From: Spiroplasma phoeniceum
GTDB lineage: Bacteria; Bacillota_I; Bacilli_A; Mycoplasmatales; Mycoplasmataceae
NCBI GenBank assembly: GCA_026239495.1
Contig: CP110830.1
Span: 124,001 to 188,000, forward strand
Length of the DNA stretch: 64,000 nt
Reading direction: 5' to 3'
Position 1 is the first letter of the stretch. Each line of letters starts with the position of its first letter. Below the pieces are notes generated by a model. The model searched no databases. It was not told the DNA's origin and was given only the letters and a program-made list of their open reading frames with translations. Made by a program: the position numbers and the translations under genes. Shown here one piece after another: positions 8,414 to 20,330 of this stretch.

Positions 8414-10564
8414 AGACTTCTTGCGTAACCTATTAAAAAATTGCAAATATTTGTAAAAAGACACTAATAGAAAAACATAATTTTAATTAATTATGTTTTT
8501 TATTTAAAAATTTAATATTTTGCCAAAACAAAAAATGAATTTATTATTTAAATTCTTTAATTTTAAATAAATCTTCTATGCTAACTGCAAATTATAAATT
8601 GAAGCAATTAAATTAAATCTTAAACTAAATCGTTTTCTTCGATTACGATATTTTTCTGTAATAATTTTAAATTTTTTAAGAATAGCAAAAATATTTTCAA
8701 TAATAGACTTCTTGCGTAACCTACCTAATTATTTTAAAATTCCTATAAAATATTTTTAAATTAAAATAGAAATTATAGAAGATTAAAATTATGAAATTTG
8801 ATAAATTTAATTTTATTAATGATAAAAAATTATTGCGATTAACCGGAGCAAAAAAAGATACTTTTAATAAAATGTTAAATATTTTACAAGTAGCTGAAAT
8901 AGAAAAATTTAAAAAAGGTGGCAAAACCAATAAATTATCACTAGAAAATCGGCTACTGATGACTTTATCGTATTGACGATAATATCGGACTTATTTTCAT
9001 CTTGCTAAAAGTTTTGATATTAGTGAATCTATTTGTTATCGCAATATCAAGTGAATTGAAGATATTTTAATTAAACACTCTGATTTTCAACAACTCGCTG
9101 GTAAAAAATCACTAATAAATGATTATTTTAATGATAAAACTATTATTATTGATGTTACCGAAACCCCAATCCAACGCCAAAAAAAAGAAAAAAACAATCT
9201 TATTCTGGTAAAAAGAAAAAACACACTATTAAAACACAAGTAATTATCGAACAAGAAACAAAAAAAATATTGCAACAAGTTTTTCGCTTGGAAAAAAATG
9301 ATTATGCTTTATTTAAAGAATCAAAAATCTCAATTTTAAAAAATACCAAATTAATAGTTGATAGTGGTTATCAAGGAATACAAAAAATTCACAATAATGT
9401 TCTAATACCTACAAAAAAACAAAGAAAAACCTTTTAAATAAAGTAAAAAAACAACTTAATAGAATAGTTTCAAAAATGAGAATTATTATTGAAAATATTT
9501 TTGCTATTCTTAAAAAATTTAAAATTATTACAGAAAAATATCGTAATCGAAGAAAACGATTTAGTTTAAGATTTAATTTAATTGCTTCAATTTATAATTT
9601 GCAGTTAGCATAGAAGATTTATTTAAAATTAAAGAATTTAAATAATAAATTCATTTTTTGTTGTGGCAAAATATTAAATTTTTAAATAAAAAACATAATT
9701 AATTAAAATTATATTTTTCTATTAGTGTCTTTTTACAAATATTTGCAATTTTTTAATAGGTTACGCAAGAAGTCTAATAATTCTCATTTTTGAAACTATT
9801 CTATTACGTTGTTTTTTTACTTTATTTAAAGGGTTTTTCTTTGTTTTTTTGTAGGTATTAGAACATTATTGTGAATTTTTTGAATTCCTTGATAACCACT
9901 ATCAACTATTAATTTGGTATTTTTTAAAATTGAGATTTTTGATTATTTAAATAAAGCATAATCATGTTTTTTTCCAAGCGAAAAACTTGTTGCAATAATT
10001 TTTTTGTTTCTTGTTCGATAATTACTTGTGTTTTAATGGTGTGTTTTTTCTTTTTACCAGAATAAGATTGTTTTTGTCTTTTTTTTTTGGGCGTTGGATT
10101 GGGGTTTCGGTAATATAAATAATAATAGTTTTATCATTAAAATAATCATTTATTAGTGATTTTTTACCAGCGAGTTGTTGAAAATAAGAGTGTTTAATTA
10201 AAATATCTTCAATTCACTTGATATTGCGATAACAACTATATTAACTAATATCAAAACTTTTAGTAAGATGAAAATAAGCCCGATATTATCGTCAATACGA
10301 TAAAGTCATCAGTAGCCGATTTTCTAGTGATAATTTATTGGTTTTGCCACCTTTTTTAAATTTTTCTATTTTAGCTACTTGTAAAATATTTAACATTTTA
10401 TTAAAAGTATCTTTTTTTGCTCCGGTTAATCGCAATAATTCTTTATCATTAATAAAATTAAATTTATCAAATTTCATAATTTTAATCTCCTATAATTTCT
10501 ATTTTAATTTAAAAATATTTTATAGGAATTTTAAAATAATTATATTAGGTTACGCAAGAAGTCT
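8414..10564 (-). mobile_element. IS5-family subfamily B copy, itself interrupted
   Basis: A minus-strand B copy with ends AGACTTCTTGC and GCAAGAAGTCT, split at 8704/9776 by another B copy. The target duplication is ATT. Its transposase carries TAA in place of the Glu codon after the first TGA-Trp (near 10,288), so it is inactive. Confidence 0.88.
8705..9775 (+). mobile_element. IS5-family subfamily B copy nested in another B copy
   Basis: A complete 1,071-bp element inserted in opposite orientation into the B copy around it, with AAT duplicated (8702-8704 and 9776-9778). The transposase starts at ATG 8791 but has TAA at codon 64, the same Glu-to-stop change as its host copy. It also has changes at the A-run frameshift site, so it is dead. 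Confidence 0.9.
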
Positions 10565-11125
10565 ATTTAAAAAATATGGGCCAGTTGTAAAAGATTGCTT
10601 TTCTGATTTTGGTTGTACTAAAAAGACAAGTTGGAGTCACGCGGGGAAATGAAGGCTTATATATTCATCATATTGATGAAGATAAAGCAATTATGTTATA
10701 AACTCCGACATATGCAAAGAAAAATCCATTTGATTATCAAAAACCTGATCATTTATTCTATTTCAATTTATTAGAACATTTAGTTTTACATATTAAAATT
10801 GTTGAATATCCAAATCTAGCCAAAAATCCGGGCGAAACCTGTGGGATAAGGATGAATCTATAATTATATTGTTCCTGAATTAAATGATATTTATAGTAGA
10901 ATTTTTTTATAAACAAGCTTGAAAAAAAGTTACATAAATTATTTTGCCACTTAAAAATGATTATTTTAAATGCATCAAACAAATAGTAAATCTTAATTTT
11001 GATTATGCTGTACTAAAATCTTTTAATACCAAATATGGTTTGTGAAGTAATGATAAAAATAAACAAATATATAAAAGATTGAAAAAACTAGGAGTAACAA
11101 GCTAATATGTAAAACTTTAATAAAT

Positions 11126-11155
11126 TAAAAAATATCTCTTTTGAGATGTTTTTTA
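11126..11155 (-). terminator. terminator after rpsD
   Basis: The hairpin with stem CATCTC/GAGATA and a 4-base loop is flanked by A-rich and T-rich runs on both sides, so it can act in either direction. It lies 15 bases beyond the rpsD stop codon. Confidence 0.75.
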
Positions 11156-11170
11156 AACTAAACGGTTGTA

Positions 11171-11767
11171 TCATTCAACAATTAGTGCTTCATTAATATT
11201 ACTATTTATTTCTTCACGAAGAGGGAAACGAACATATGTTCCTGTCATTTTAGTTTTATCAAATTTAACAAATTCTAATGTACTAACTTGACTATCTAAA
11301 CTTTCGAAAATCTTAACATTTTTTTGTGAACTTTCTTTTATACTAATCACATCGCCAGGCTTACAATTATACGATGGAATATCAACTTTCTTGCCATTAA
11401 CAAGAATATGAGCATGATTTACTAATTGACGAGCTCCCGCTCTTGTTTGTGATAGTCCCATACGATGCACGATGTTATCTAAACGTGATTCTAACATAAT
11501 TAAGAAGTTTGTTCCGGCAATCCCTTTCATTTTTTTTGATTTACTGTAAGTGTTACGGAATTGACGTTCTGTTAAACCATACATATAAGAAACTTTTTGT
11601 TTTTCATGTAATTGTAATCCATAGTTTGATAATTTTGAACGACGTTGCCCATGTTGATTAGGTAGTGTTGTTCTTTTTTTCCCTTTTGAAAATTCTTTGT
11701 CGTTTTCTAAGATACTAAAACCATATCTTCTTGCTTTTTTAAATATACTCCCACGATAACGTGCCAT
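11171..11767 (-). CDS. rpsD: 30S ribosomal protein S4
   Basis: S4 is a primary 16S rRNA-binding protein of the small subunit. At 198 residues it has the usual length. It has the S4 N-terminus [19 protein letters not shown], the [19 protein letters not shown] segment, and the RNA-binding S4 domain at about residues 90-155 ([33 protein letters not shown]). A perfect AGGAGG precedes the ATG. It has no upstream neighbour on its strand and its own terminator, so it is probably monocistronic, as in Bacillus. No damage was seen. Confidence 0.97.
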   Translation of the reverse strand: MARYRGSIFKKARRYGFSILENDKEFSKGKKRTTLPNQHGQRRSKLSNYGLQLHEKQKVSYMYGLTERQFRNTYSKSKKMKGIAGTNFLIMLESRLDNIVHRMGLSQTRAGARQLVNHAHILVNGKKVDIPSYNCKPGDVISIKESSQKNVKIFESLDSQVSTLEFVKFDKTKMTGTYVRFPLREEINSNINEALIVE

Positions 11768-11789
11768 TAAAAAAACCTCCTATATATCA

Positions 11790-11885
11790 TTATGACATAC
11801 AAAAAGATTCATTCAATTGCTCTAATAAAGGAAGTTTTTGCTTCGCCCTAACAGCTAGGGTTACTTTAACATTAAATATTAATTA
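11790..11885 (-). promoter_or_regulatory. structured leader of rpsD, possible S4 autoregulatory site
   Basis: The untranslated leader can form two hairpins, CCCTAGCTGTTAGGG and GAAGCAAAAACTTC, just before the ribosome-binding site. In Firmicutes S4 often represses its own mRNA through a structured leader. The structure is visible; the role is inferred. Confidence 0.4.
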
Positions 11886-12056
11886 ATAAAAAACTAAGAA
11901 CATTACTATGCAATTATGCTGCTTCTCTGTGTTGTCCATAAAATATTGTATAATAAAATCAAGGATAGTTCAATATTTTTTCTAATTTTTAAAGTAATAT
12001 CTTTTGCAAGTGCTATAATTCAATTGATATATAGTAATGATTGGAGGGCTATCAAA

Positions 12057-13772
12057 ATGGAAAATATTATTAATAATCCAATTAAATTAACATTATTAAT
12101 TTTATTTTTTGTCTGCTTGTTACTATTAATAATAACATTAGTGTTGTGAGGAGAAAAGCGTTATTTAAAAACAATTGAAATTAAAGTTTTACAAAAATTT
12201 GATATTTTAAAAAGATTACCGTTAAAACATAAAATTTTTCGGATTTCTGAAATTGCTAGTTATAATAATCGCTATGCAAAAGACCTGAATATCTGACGAA
12301 CAAAGTATGAAATTATTTATGAGAAAAAATTAATAAGTTGTTTAGAAGTATTTCGTAAATTATATCAAATTAATAAAACAACATCCAAGAAAATGCCGAA
12401 AGTAGCAGTACAAAAAATTATTCTGTTGTTAAAAGAATTAACTTTATTGGAAGAAGAAGCTCGTCGGTTATTGGATGAAATTAACAGCCAATTAAGAATT
12501 GAATTATTACAACGAGATTATATTTTGGCACATAAGAAAATGTTTAATTCATTGTTAGAAGATGCAGTTAAATTGCAAATGAATTTATCTTTAGATTCTA
12601 AAAAAATTAATGATTTTGAACGAAATATTGAAAGTATGTTTGATGAATTTGAAGATTATTTAACAGCGGGTAGTTTTATTAAAACAGAACAAATTTTATC
12701 TAATATTACCACCTCATTAACTATTTTTGTTGAGATTTTAGACAATATTCCACAAATTAAAACCTTTTTAACAAAAGTGGTTCCCAATAAACTTTCTTTA
12801 TTAAAAGATAAATATGTTCTCTTCAATAAAGATGAAAGTAGTCGTGATTTATTAAAGTATAGTTTTGATGAATTAACCCAAAAGATTGATGAAACTAAAA
12901 TTTTAATTTCTAAATATATTGATAACTTGCAATATAAAAAAGCAACAAAGAAAACAATTGAAATTATTAATCAAATTAGTGATTTTGATCAAAGTATTGA
13001 ACACCAAAAAGCAATTATTTCATGTTTTAAAAAATATTATCAAGTTGTAATGGATTATATTAATAAAATTGAACGGAGTTTTAATGCTATTTCTCGACAA
13101 ATTGAGGTATTAGGTAGTTCTTCAACATTAACGGCACATGAAGAAGGAATTTATCGTGAAGCAATGGGAAAAATAAAGAATTTAAGGAATAATACCAACC
13201 GTTTAGTCTTAGAAATTAATTGTAATGGTCACGATTATGTTAATTTTAATCAAGAATTAGTACATTTATTAGAAAATGCTGTTGTAACCCAAGAAGCGTT
13301 AGAAAATGCTGTAAAGATTATTGAAAAACATAATTTTGCAGAAACTGAAATTTGAAAAACAATTCATTTGTTAGAAGTGGTTTTATTACAAGCTGAAGTT
13401 CGCTTAAATCAATTACAATATAAAAAATTATTAACAAAATATGAAAAAGTAATTAGTTATTATCGACAATCATTGGAAAAAATTAAACGAATATCATTTG
13501 ATGTTAATAATCCTAGTGAAGTTGATGAAGTAACAGGTAAACTAAATCGTTTGAAAACAGAAGTTTTAAAATTGTTTGAAAAAATTAAAAATAATATTTT
13601 ATTAGATTTATTATCACAAGAAACATTAGTTTATGCACAAAAATTTATTTTAACAAATGATGATGTTGATGAGCAGTTACGTAATGCTCAGATCGCTTAT
13701 CGCGATGGTGATTATGATGGCTCATTATTTTTAGCGTTAAAAATTATTCATGAAGAACAAGGAAAAATATAG
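12057..13772 (+). CDS. ezrA: septation ring formation regulator EzrA-like
   Basis: EzrA is a membrane-anchored coiled-coil protein that restrains FtsZ ring assembly and links division to envelope growth in Firmicutes. The protein is 571 residues, near the usual 560-570. One N-terminal helix (residues about 10-31, LTLLILFFVCLLLLIITLVL) anchors it with a short outer segment. The rest is almost entirely predicted coiled coil, ending in a conserved-looking ALKIIHEEQGKI tail. The start is ATG 12057, 7 bases after GGAGGG. The order rpsD-ezrA-thiI matches that around Bacillus ezrA and is the strongest evidence. TGA-Trp codons occur. Confidence 0.8.
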
Positions 13773-13788
13773 AAAATAGACTAGAAAA

Positions 13789-15030
13789 TGAATTTTGATG
13801 TAATATTAATTGGTTATGGAGAATTAACAACCAAAGGAAAAACCGTAATTATTTTACAAGAGTTTTAGTTAATAATATTAAAAAAAATAACAGGATATGA
13901 AAATCAATATCAAATTAAAAAAGAATTTGATCGTTTATTTATTGAACTATTAGACGCAAAGGTTAGTATGGAAATTGTTAACATTGTTAAAAATGTTTTT
14001 GGTTCATCATCGTTATCATTAGCCAAAAAAGTTGCTTGTGATTTATCAGAGATTGCTAATTGTGCAATTAATATCGTAAATTATTATGAACCAGCAACTT
14101 TTAAATTAGAAGCGTGCCGAAATGATAAGACTTTTCCACTGACATCAACGGAAATTAAGCAACAATTAGCACAAAAAATATTACAACAAACAAAAGGTTA
14201 AAGTTGATGCTCATCAACCAGTTTTGCAAATTGATGTTGAAGTACGCCGAACATTTATATATGTTTTTGTTAATAAGATTAAAACAATTGGTGGTTTACC
14301 ATTTGGAATATCTGGACGAGGATTGGTAATGTTATCAGGAGCAATTGATTCACCACTTGCAGCTTTTTTAACAATGAAACGGGGAATGAATATTGAATAT
14401 TTACATTTTGCCACACCGCCACATACGACAGAAGAAGGATTACAAAAGGCTAAAACTTTAGTTCAAAAATTAAATTATTAGGCGGGTCAAAATCAGCAAC
14501 TATTGCATGTGGTTAATTTTTCAATATTAAAACATGAATTAATGCATATTCCTGACGCTAGCTATCTAATTATTATTATGCGAAGAATGTTTTATCGTAT
14601 TGCTAATTTATTAGCTAAAGATTTAAAATGTCAGGCAATTATTACTGGAGAATCATTAGGAAAAGTTTATTCTCAAAAAATTGAAAGTATTAATACAATC
14701 AATGATGATGTTTCTACATTGCCAATTTTGCGGACAGTATTGTGTTTTGATAAAAATGAAATTATTGATATTGCAAAACAAATTGATACCTATCAAACAT
14801 CAATTTTACCGTTTGAATATTGTTGTAGTTTATTTGTTACAAAGAATCCTGTTACAAAACCACTTTTAAAACAAGCAAAATTTCAAGAAAATAATTTAAT
14901 GTGAGCAGAAATTATTGATGTTATAATTAAAAAAAATATAACAACATATGTGGTTGGTAAGGATGTGATTTATGAAGAAGAAAACTATTTTTTTTCAAAA
15001 AAAGAAAGAAGTAGCAAAACAATTAGTTAA
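13789..15030 (+). pseudogene. thiI: tRNA 4-thiouridine synthase ThiI, degraded
   Basis: ThiI makes 4-thiouridine at position 8 of tRNA, using sulfur relayed from a cysteine desulfurase. The start MNFDVILIGYGELTTKG, a THUMP-like region (to about residue 165), the PP-loop segment GRGLVMLSGAIDSPLA (normally SGGIDSP) and a C-terminal segment with ITGESLGKVYSQ and LPILRT are readable. The frame is lost near 13,830, near 14,200 and at TAG near 14,480. Gly to Ala in the PP-loop is also unusual. It overlaps the next gene by 59 bases. The position after ezrA is conserved. Confidence 0.88.
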
Positions 15031-15328
15031 TGAATCTGAACTCCAAAAAGCAGAACAATCACTAACAAACTTATTAGAAGGAACAATATTAATTGATGAA
15101 GAATTTTCAATTATTTATGATTTTAAAGATGAAGATATTAAAATAATAAATATGAAGAAAGAACAAAATTCTTTTTATAATGAAAATGCAATTGATTTAG
15201 AAAAAGAATTATTAAAAGAAATGGTTCCAAAGAAAAAAGCCCGTTTATCACGTTATTTAGTTTTTGGTATCTTAGCGCTTTTAATTGTAATTATGATCAT
15301 TATTATTGCAATTAAATTATTAAATTAG
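14972..15328 (+). CDS. small single-pass membrane protein
   Basis: A 118-residue protein with a basic N-terminus (MKKKTIFFQKKKEVAKQ), an acidic middle and one strong C-terminal membrane helix (YLVFGILALLIVIMIIIIAI, residues about 94-115). This is a tail-anchored layout with the bulk in the cytoplasm. A TAAGGATG ribosome-binding site precedes the ATG. The family is not recognised. It overlaps the dead thiI and precedes dnaE on the same strand. Confidence 0.7.
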   Translation: MKKKTIFFQKKKEVAKQLVNESELQKAEQSLTNLLEGTILIDEEFSIIYDFKDEDIKIINMKKEQNSFYNENAIDLEKELLKEMVPKKKARLSRYLVFGILALLIVIMIIIIAIKLLN

Positions 15329-15386
15329 GCCACAATTGTGATTTTTATTTTCTTTTTCGCTACAATGATAGGAGAGTGAGGTAGCA

Positions 15387-18300
15387 ATGATGACAATTCC
15401 CCATTTAAATGTTCGAACAAGTTATAGTTTATTATCATCTTTAATTACTTTTGATAAATATTTTAATTATGCTATGACAACTAATTTATCATCATTGGCA
15501 ATTTGTGATAATAATATGTTTGGGGTTTATGAATTTCACCAGCTTTGTCAAAAAAATAAAATTAAACCAATTATTGGCTTAAATGTTATTATTTTCTTGA
15601 ATGGTTTTCCTTATAATATGAATTTATTTGCCCGTAATCAAAATGGTTATTTTAATTTAGTTGAAATTTCATCTTTAATAATGATTAATGCTGAACATAA
15701 GAAAAATGTAACATTAGAGGAAATTAGTAAGTTTTTAACAACAGATATTAATATTATTATTAATTATACAACAGATAATTATCAAACTGAGTTATATCAA
15801 ACTCTAAGAAAAATTTTAAAAGTTCGAACGGATTTATATTTAGGTATTAATAATGGGAACTTATCGTTGTTAGAGTCGTTGCAAGCATTAGTTGCAAATG
15901 AACAAATTATTTGAAATAATAAAGTGCAATATTTTACAAGTGAAGATTTTACTGCTTATAAAGTTGTTGATACAATTAAAACACAAACTTTGTTTAAAGA
16001 AAGTAAGATGAAAGATTTATATGGTTGAGTTTCACCACCGCCCCTTTATCAACAATATTTTGATAATATTAAAACATTTATTACGACAATTGATTTTTTT
16101 CCTTTGCATAAAGGGACTGTTTTTGATAATTTATTACGTTATCCAACCCCAGAAGGGCAAACCGCACAACAGTTTTTACAAGAAATTTGTCAAACAGCTT
16201 TAAAACAAAAAAAAATTAATGGCTCTAAAACAACATATCTGCAACGATTAACTTATGAATTAACGGTGATTAATAAAATGGGTTTTAATGATTATTTTTT
16301 AATTGTATGAGATTATGTTCGTTATGCAAAACAACAAAATATTGTTGTTGGTCCTGGCCGCGGTAGCGCTGCTGGTAGTCTTGCCAGTTATTTATTAAAT
16401 ATTACAAAAATTGATCCAATTGCTTATAATTTACTTTTTGAACGATTTTTAAATCCAGAGCGAAAAAGCTTACCAGATATTGATATTGATTTTGAAGATG
16501 ATAAACGAGAAATGGTTGTTGAATATTTATTTGGAAAATATGGTATTGAACATGTTGCCCATATTATTACTTTCCAAAAAATTGGGATGAAAATGGCAAT
16601 TCGAGATATTTGTCGAATTTTTGATATCGCAATTGAAGAAGCAGATAAAATGAGCAAAGCAGTTCCATTAGAATATAATTATCATTATGAAGAAGCAATT
16701 AATACTAATCCTCTTTTTGAAATTTATCAGAAGAAATATCCCCAAGTGTTTTTGCATTTAAAAAAAATTATTGGTTTACCACGTCAAACAGGGACCCATG
16801 CAGCAGGTGTTGTTTTAACACAACAACGCTTACAAACAATTATTCCAATTAAAGAAGGCTATAATGGAATTTATCAAACACAATATTCAATGAATTATTT
16901 AGAAGAATTGGGAATTCTAAAAATGGATTTATTAGGATTACGAAATTTAACAATTTTACATGATGTGATTGATAATATTTACCAAGAAACAAAAGTAAAA
17001 TTAGATGTTGATACCTTACCATTAAATGACGAAAAAACTTATCAATTATTAGCGCGAGGGGATACAAAAGGGATTTTTCAATTAGAATCACCAGGGATGA
17101 CGAAGGTTTTAGTTAATATGGTTCCAGACCAATTAGAAGATATTGTTGCAACATCTTCGTTATATCGTCCTGGTCCACAAGATAATATTCCTTTGTTTAT
17201 TAAACGAAAAAAAAATTTGGCAAAAGTTACCTATATTGATGAACGTCTAGCTGAAATTTTAGAACCAACTTATGGCATTATTGTTTATCAAGAGCAAGTT
17301 ATACTAATTGCTCAAAAAGTTGCTAATTTTTCACTAGCTAAAGCGGATGTGCTTCGTCGTGCAATGGGGAAAAAAGATGTATCAATTATGAGCCAAATGA
17401 AAACTGAATTTATTGAAGAGGCTGTTAAAAATAATTATGTTGAAAAAATAGCACAAGAAATTTGAGAATTAATTTATAAATTTGCTGCCTATGGGTTTAA
17501 TCGGAGCCATGCAGTTGCATATTCATTGCTAGGTTATCAAATGGCCTATTTAAAAGCAAATTATCCTTCCCAGTTTTTAGCTAGTTTATTGACACATGTT
17601 ATTGGGGATAAACATAAAACAAATGATTATATTGCTTTAGCAAAAAAGAATCATTTAACAATTGTGCCACCAAATATTAATCTTCCATATCGACAGTATC
17701 ATACAATTGATAATCAAATTTGTGTTCCATTATTAATTATTAAACAAATTGGTTTTGCTTTTTTTAATAAAATTGCCCAAGAGTATAAAACTAATGGGAT
17801 GTTTATGAATTTATATGATTTGTTTATTCGTTTATATAAGAAAGGCTTAAATCGAAAAACTTATGAGGCATTATGTTTTTCTGGAGCATTAGATGTTTTT
17901 AAGTTGAACCGAATTACCTTATTTAATAATTACCATCGGATTTTTACTTATATTGAGTTGATTAAAACGCAAGAAGAGAATGAAAATTTAGTTGTTGATT
18001 TTTCATTAGCTGAAAAACCAGAACTAGCAATTGAACCAAACGATGAAGTTATATGTCTAGAAAAAGAATATGAATTTTTAGGATTTTATTTATCGAATCA
18101 TCCATTAAAATATATTCGTGAAAAAGCAGGGTACCAATATAAAACAACATTAATTAGTAATTTGCGTTTAAGTTTAGGATCAACAAATATTTTAGTTATT
18201 TTGAAGCGAGTAAAAGTAATTACTGATAACAACAACAATAAAATGGCATTCTTAGATTGTTATGATGAAAGTGGCGAAATTAGCATTACTGCTTTTGCTG

Positions 18301-18434
18301 GTATTTATAAAGATTATGCTAATTTGTTAAAAAATAATAACATCTTATTATTAAATATTAAGTTAGGAACATATAATAATAAATTTAATGGGATTATTAA
18401 TCGCATTAAATTTATTAGTGGGGGGCAAGAATAG
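15387..18434 (+). CDS. dnaE: DNA polymerase III alpha subunit, DnaE type
   Basis: This is a replicative C-family DNA polymerase of 1,015 residues with TGA-Trp. Domains in order: an N-terminal PHP domain (residues about 1-200, HLNVRTSYSLLSSLITF), a palm with VVGPGRGSAAGSLASYLL and the catalytic aspartates PDIDIDFEDDKRE, a fingers region with THAAGVVLTQQ and SLYRPGPQDNIP, and a C-terminal OB fold. It lacks the internal proofreading exonuclease of PolC, so it is the DnaE form. The last codons GGQE are followed by a stop TAG created at the edge of an IS5 copy starting at 18,433. The OB fold looks complete, so at most a few residues were lost. Start ATGATG follows AGGAGAGTGAGG. Confidence 0.93.
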
Positions 18435-19506
18435 ACTTCTTGCATAACCTATTAAAAAATTGCAAATATTTGTAAAAAGACACGAATAGAAAAATGTAAT
18501 TTTAATTAATTATGTTTTTTATTTAAAAATTTAATATTTTGCCACAACAAAAAATGAATTTATTATTTAAATTCTTTAATTTTAAATAAATCTTCTATGC
18601 TAACTGCAAATTATAAATTGAAGCAATTAAATTAAATCTTAAACTAAATCGTTTTCTTCGATTACGATATTTTTCTGTAATAATTTTAAATTTTTTAAGA
18701 ATAGCAAAAATATTTTCAATAATAATTCTCATTTTTTAAACTATTCTATTGCGTTGTTTTTGCACTTTATTTAAAGGGTTTTTGTTTGTTTTTTTTGTAG
18801 GCATTAGAACATTGCTGTGAATTTTTTGAATTCCTTGATAACCACTATCAACTATTAATTTGGTATTTTTTAAAATTGAGATTTTTGATTCTTTAAATAA
18901 AGCATAATCATGTTTTTCCAAGCGAAAAACTTGTTGCAATAATTTTTTTGGTTTCTTGTTCGATAATTACTTGTGTTTTAATGGTGTGTTTTTTATTTTT
19001 ACCAGAATAAGATTGTTTTTGTCTTTTTTTGGGCGTTGGACTGGGGTTTCGGTAACATAAATAATAATAGTTTTATCATTAAAATAATCATTTGTTATTG
19101 ATTTTTTACCAGCGGGTTGTTGAAAATCAGAGTGTTTAATTAAAATATCTTCAATTCACTTGATATTGCGATAACAACTAGATTCACTAATATCAAAACT
19201 TTTAGCAAGATGGAAATAAGTCCGATATTCTCGTCAATACGATAAAGTCATCAGTAGCCGATTTTCTAGTGATAATTTATTATTTTTGCCACCTTTTTTT
19301 AAATTTTTCTATTTCAGCTACTTGTAAAATATTTAACATTTTATTAAAAGTAGCTTTTTTGCTCCGGTTAATCGCAATAATTCTTTATCATTAATAAAAT
19401 TAAATTTATCAAATTTAATAATTTTAATCTCCTATAATTTCTATTTTAATTTAAAAATATTTTATAGGAATTTTTAAATAATTAGATTAGGTTATGCAAG
19501 AAGTCT
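18433..19506 (-). mobile_element. IS5-family subfamily B copy, decayed
   Basis: A full-length 1,074-bp B copy. The transposase start codon is ATT instead of ATG (near 19,420) and there are indels in the T-runs near 19,300 and 19,355, so it is inactive. The flanks do not show a shared 3-bp repeat: dnaE lies on the left and an IS3 fragment on the right. This implies an adjacent deletion or recombination. Confidence 0.85.
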
Positions 19507-20308
19507 ATTCATCATGAGATAAATAAATATTGTTATGAATTGTTGCTTTTTTAATAAAGAATGAAAACTTTCAATAACAATATTATCAGCACAATGATAA
19601 TTTTTACCAATAGAAATTTTAATTTTATTATATATACATTTATTATTATATATTTTTGATGTGTATTGAAATCCATGATCTGAATGAATTATTATTTTAC
19701 TGAGATCTTTTTTTTGTTTGTTTAATTTTATTAATTGCAGCATCTAAATTGTTCATAACAATTTTGTTATCATTATACTTTGATCACTGCACATCAACAA
19801 TTTCTTTAGTATATCCATCAATTATTGTTGATTTATAATGTTTTTTACCATTTCAAATTAAATAAGTTACATCAGTAAATAAAGCTTTAATTTTTTCTTT
19901 AATTTTATTAAATTTATGATTTCCTAAATCAGGATATTTAATTATATTTTTATTTTTGGCCTTTTTATTAATATTTTTTTACGCATCTGTTTTACATATT
20001 CAGCTTGAATATTATTTTCATTCATAATTCGTAATAATTTTTTAGCATTATAAATAATGCCATAATCTTCTTTTAAATATTTAGTTATCCGACGATATCC
20101 AAATTGTTTTAAATTTTCTTCATAGACTTTTACAATATTCTTTAATGGTTCCGTTATCCTTACTATTACTATATTTATCTCAATAATTATTCTTTAAACC
20201 TGTAGTATATGTTTTAAATTTTTGGCCTTTTTTTGCCATATAAAAATGTACCTCCTCTAAAAGTTTAGTAAAATTTTTTAATTTTACTTACTTTTTGGTG
20301 TGCAGTCT
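19507..20308 (-). mobile_element. IS3-family element remnant (type 1)
   Basis: Part of an IS3 element whose outer end reads ...TTTGGTGTGCAGTC at 20,308. The start of orfA (MAKKGQKFKTYTTGLKNN) and a segment of the orfB integrase domain with IIIHSDHGFQYTS are readable. The DDE domain lacks its end because the IS5 copy at 18,433-19,506 replaced it. Frameshifts and a deletion between orfA and orfB make it non-functional. Bases 20,309-20,330 are unassigned. Confidence 0.8.
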
Positions 20309-20330
20309 TGCTTTTCTTTTATTTTTAATT

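Larger units (their letters stand above)
8355..11105 (+). pseudogene. HNH-endonuclease-like gene split by IS elements
   Basis: The gene starts at ATG 8355 (MTEIEQLLSQSYAECVNYL), stops at the IS5 insertion at 8414 and resumes at 10,565 (LFKKYGPVVKDCFSDFGC). ATT is duplicated at 8411-8413 and 10,565-10,567. The C-terminal part contains YIHHIDEDKAIML, KKNPFDYQKPDHL and LLEHLVLHIKIVEYP, a pattern seen in HNH-like proteins of Firmicutes. Further TAA stops and frameshifts after the insertion show later decay. Function is uncertain. Confidence 0.6.

Noticed and set aside
8721-8930. Minus-strand frame opposite the IS5 transposase start (also at 10,338-10,652 and 55,664-55,975)
   Set aside because: It is the antisense shadow of transposase ORF A and recurs wherever that IS copy is present.
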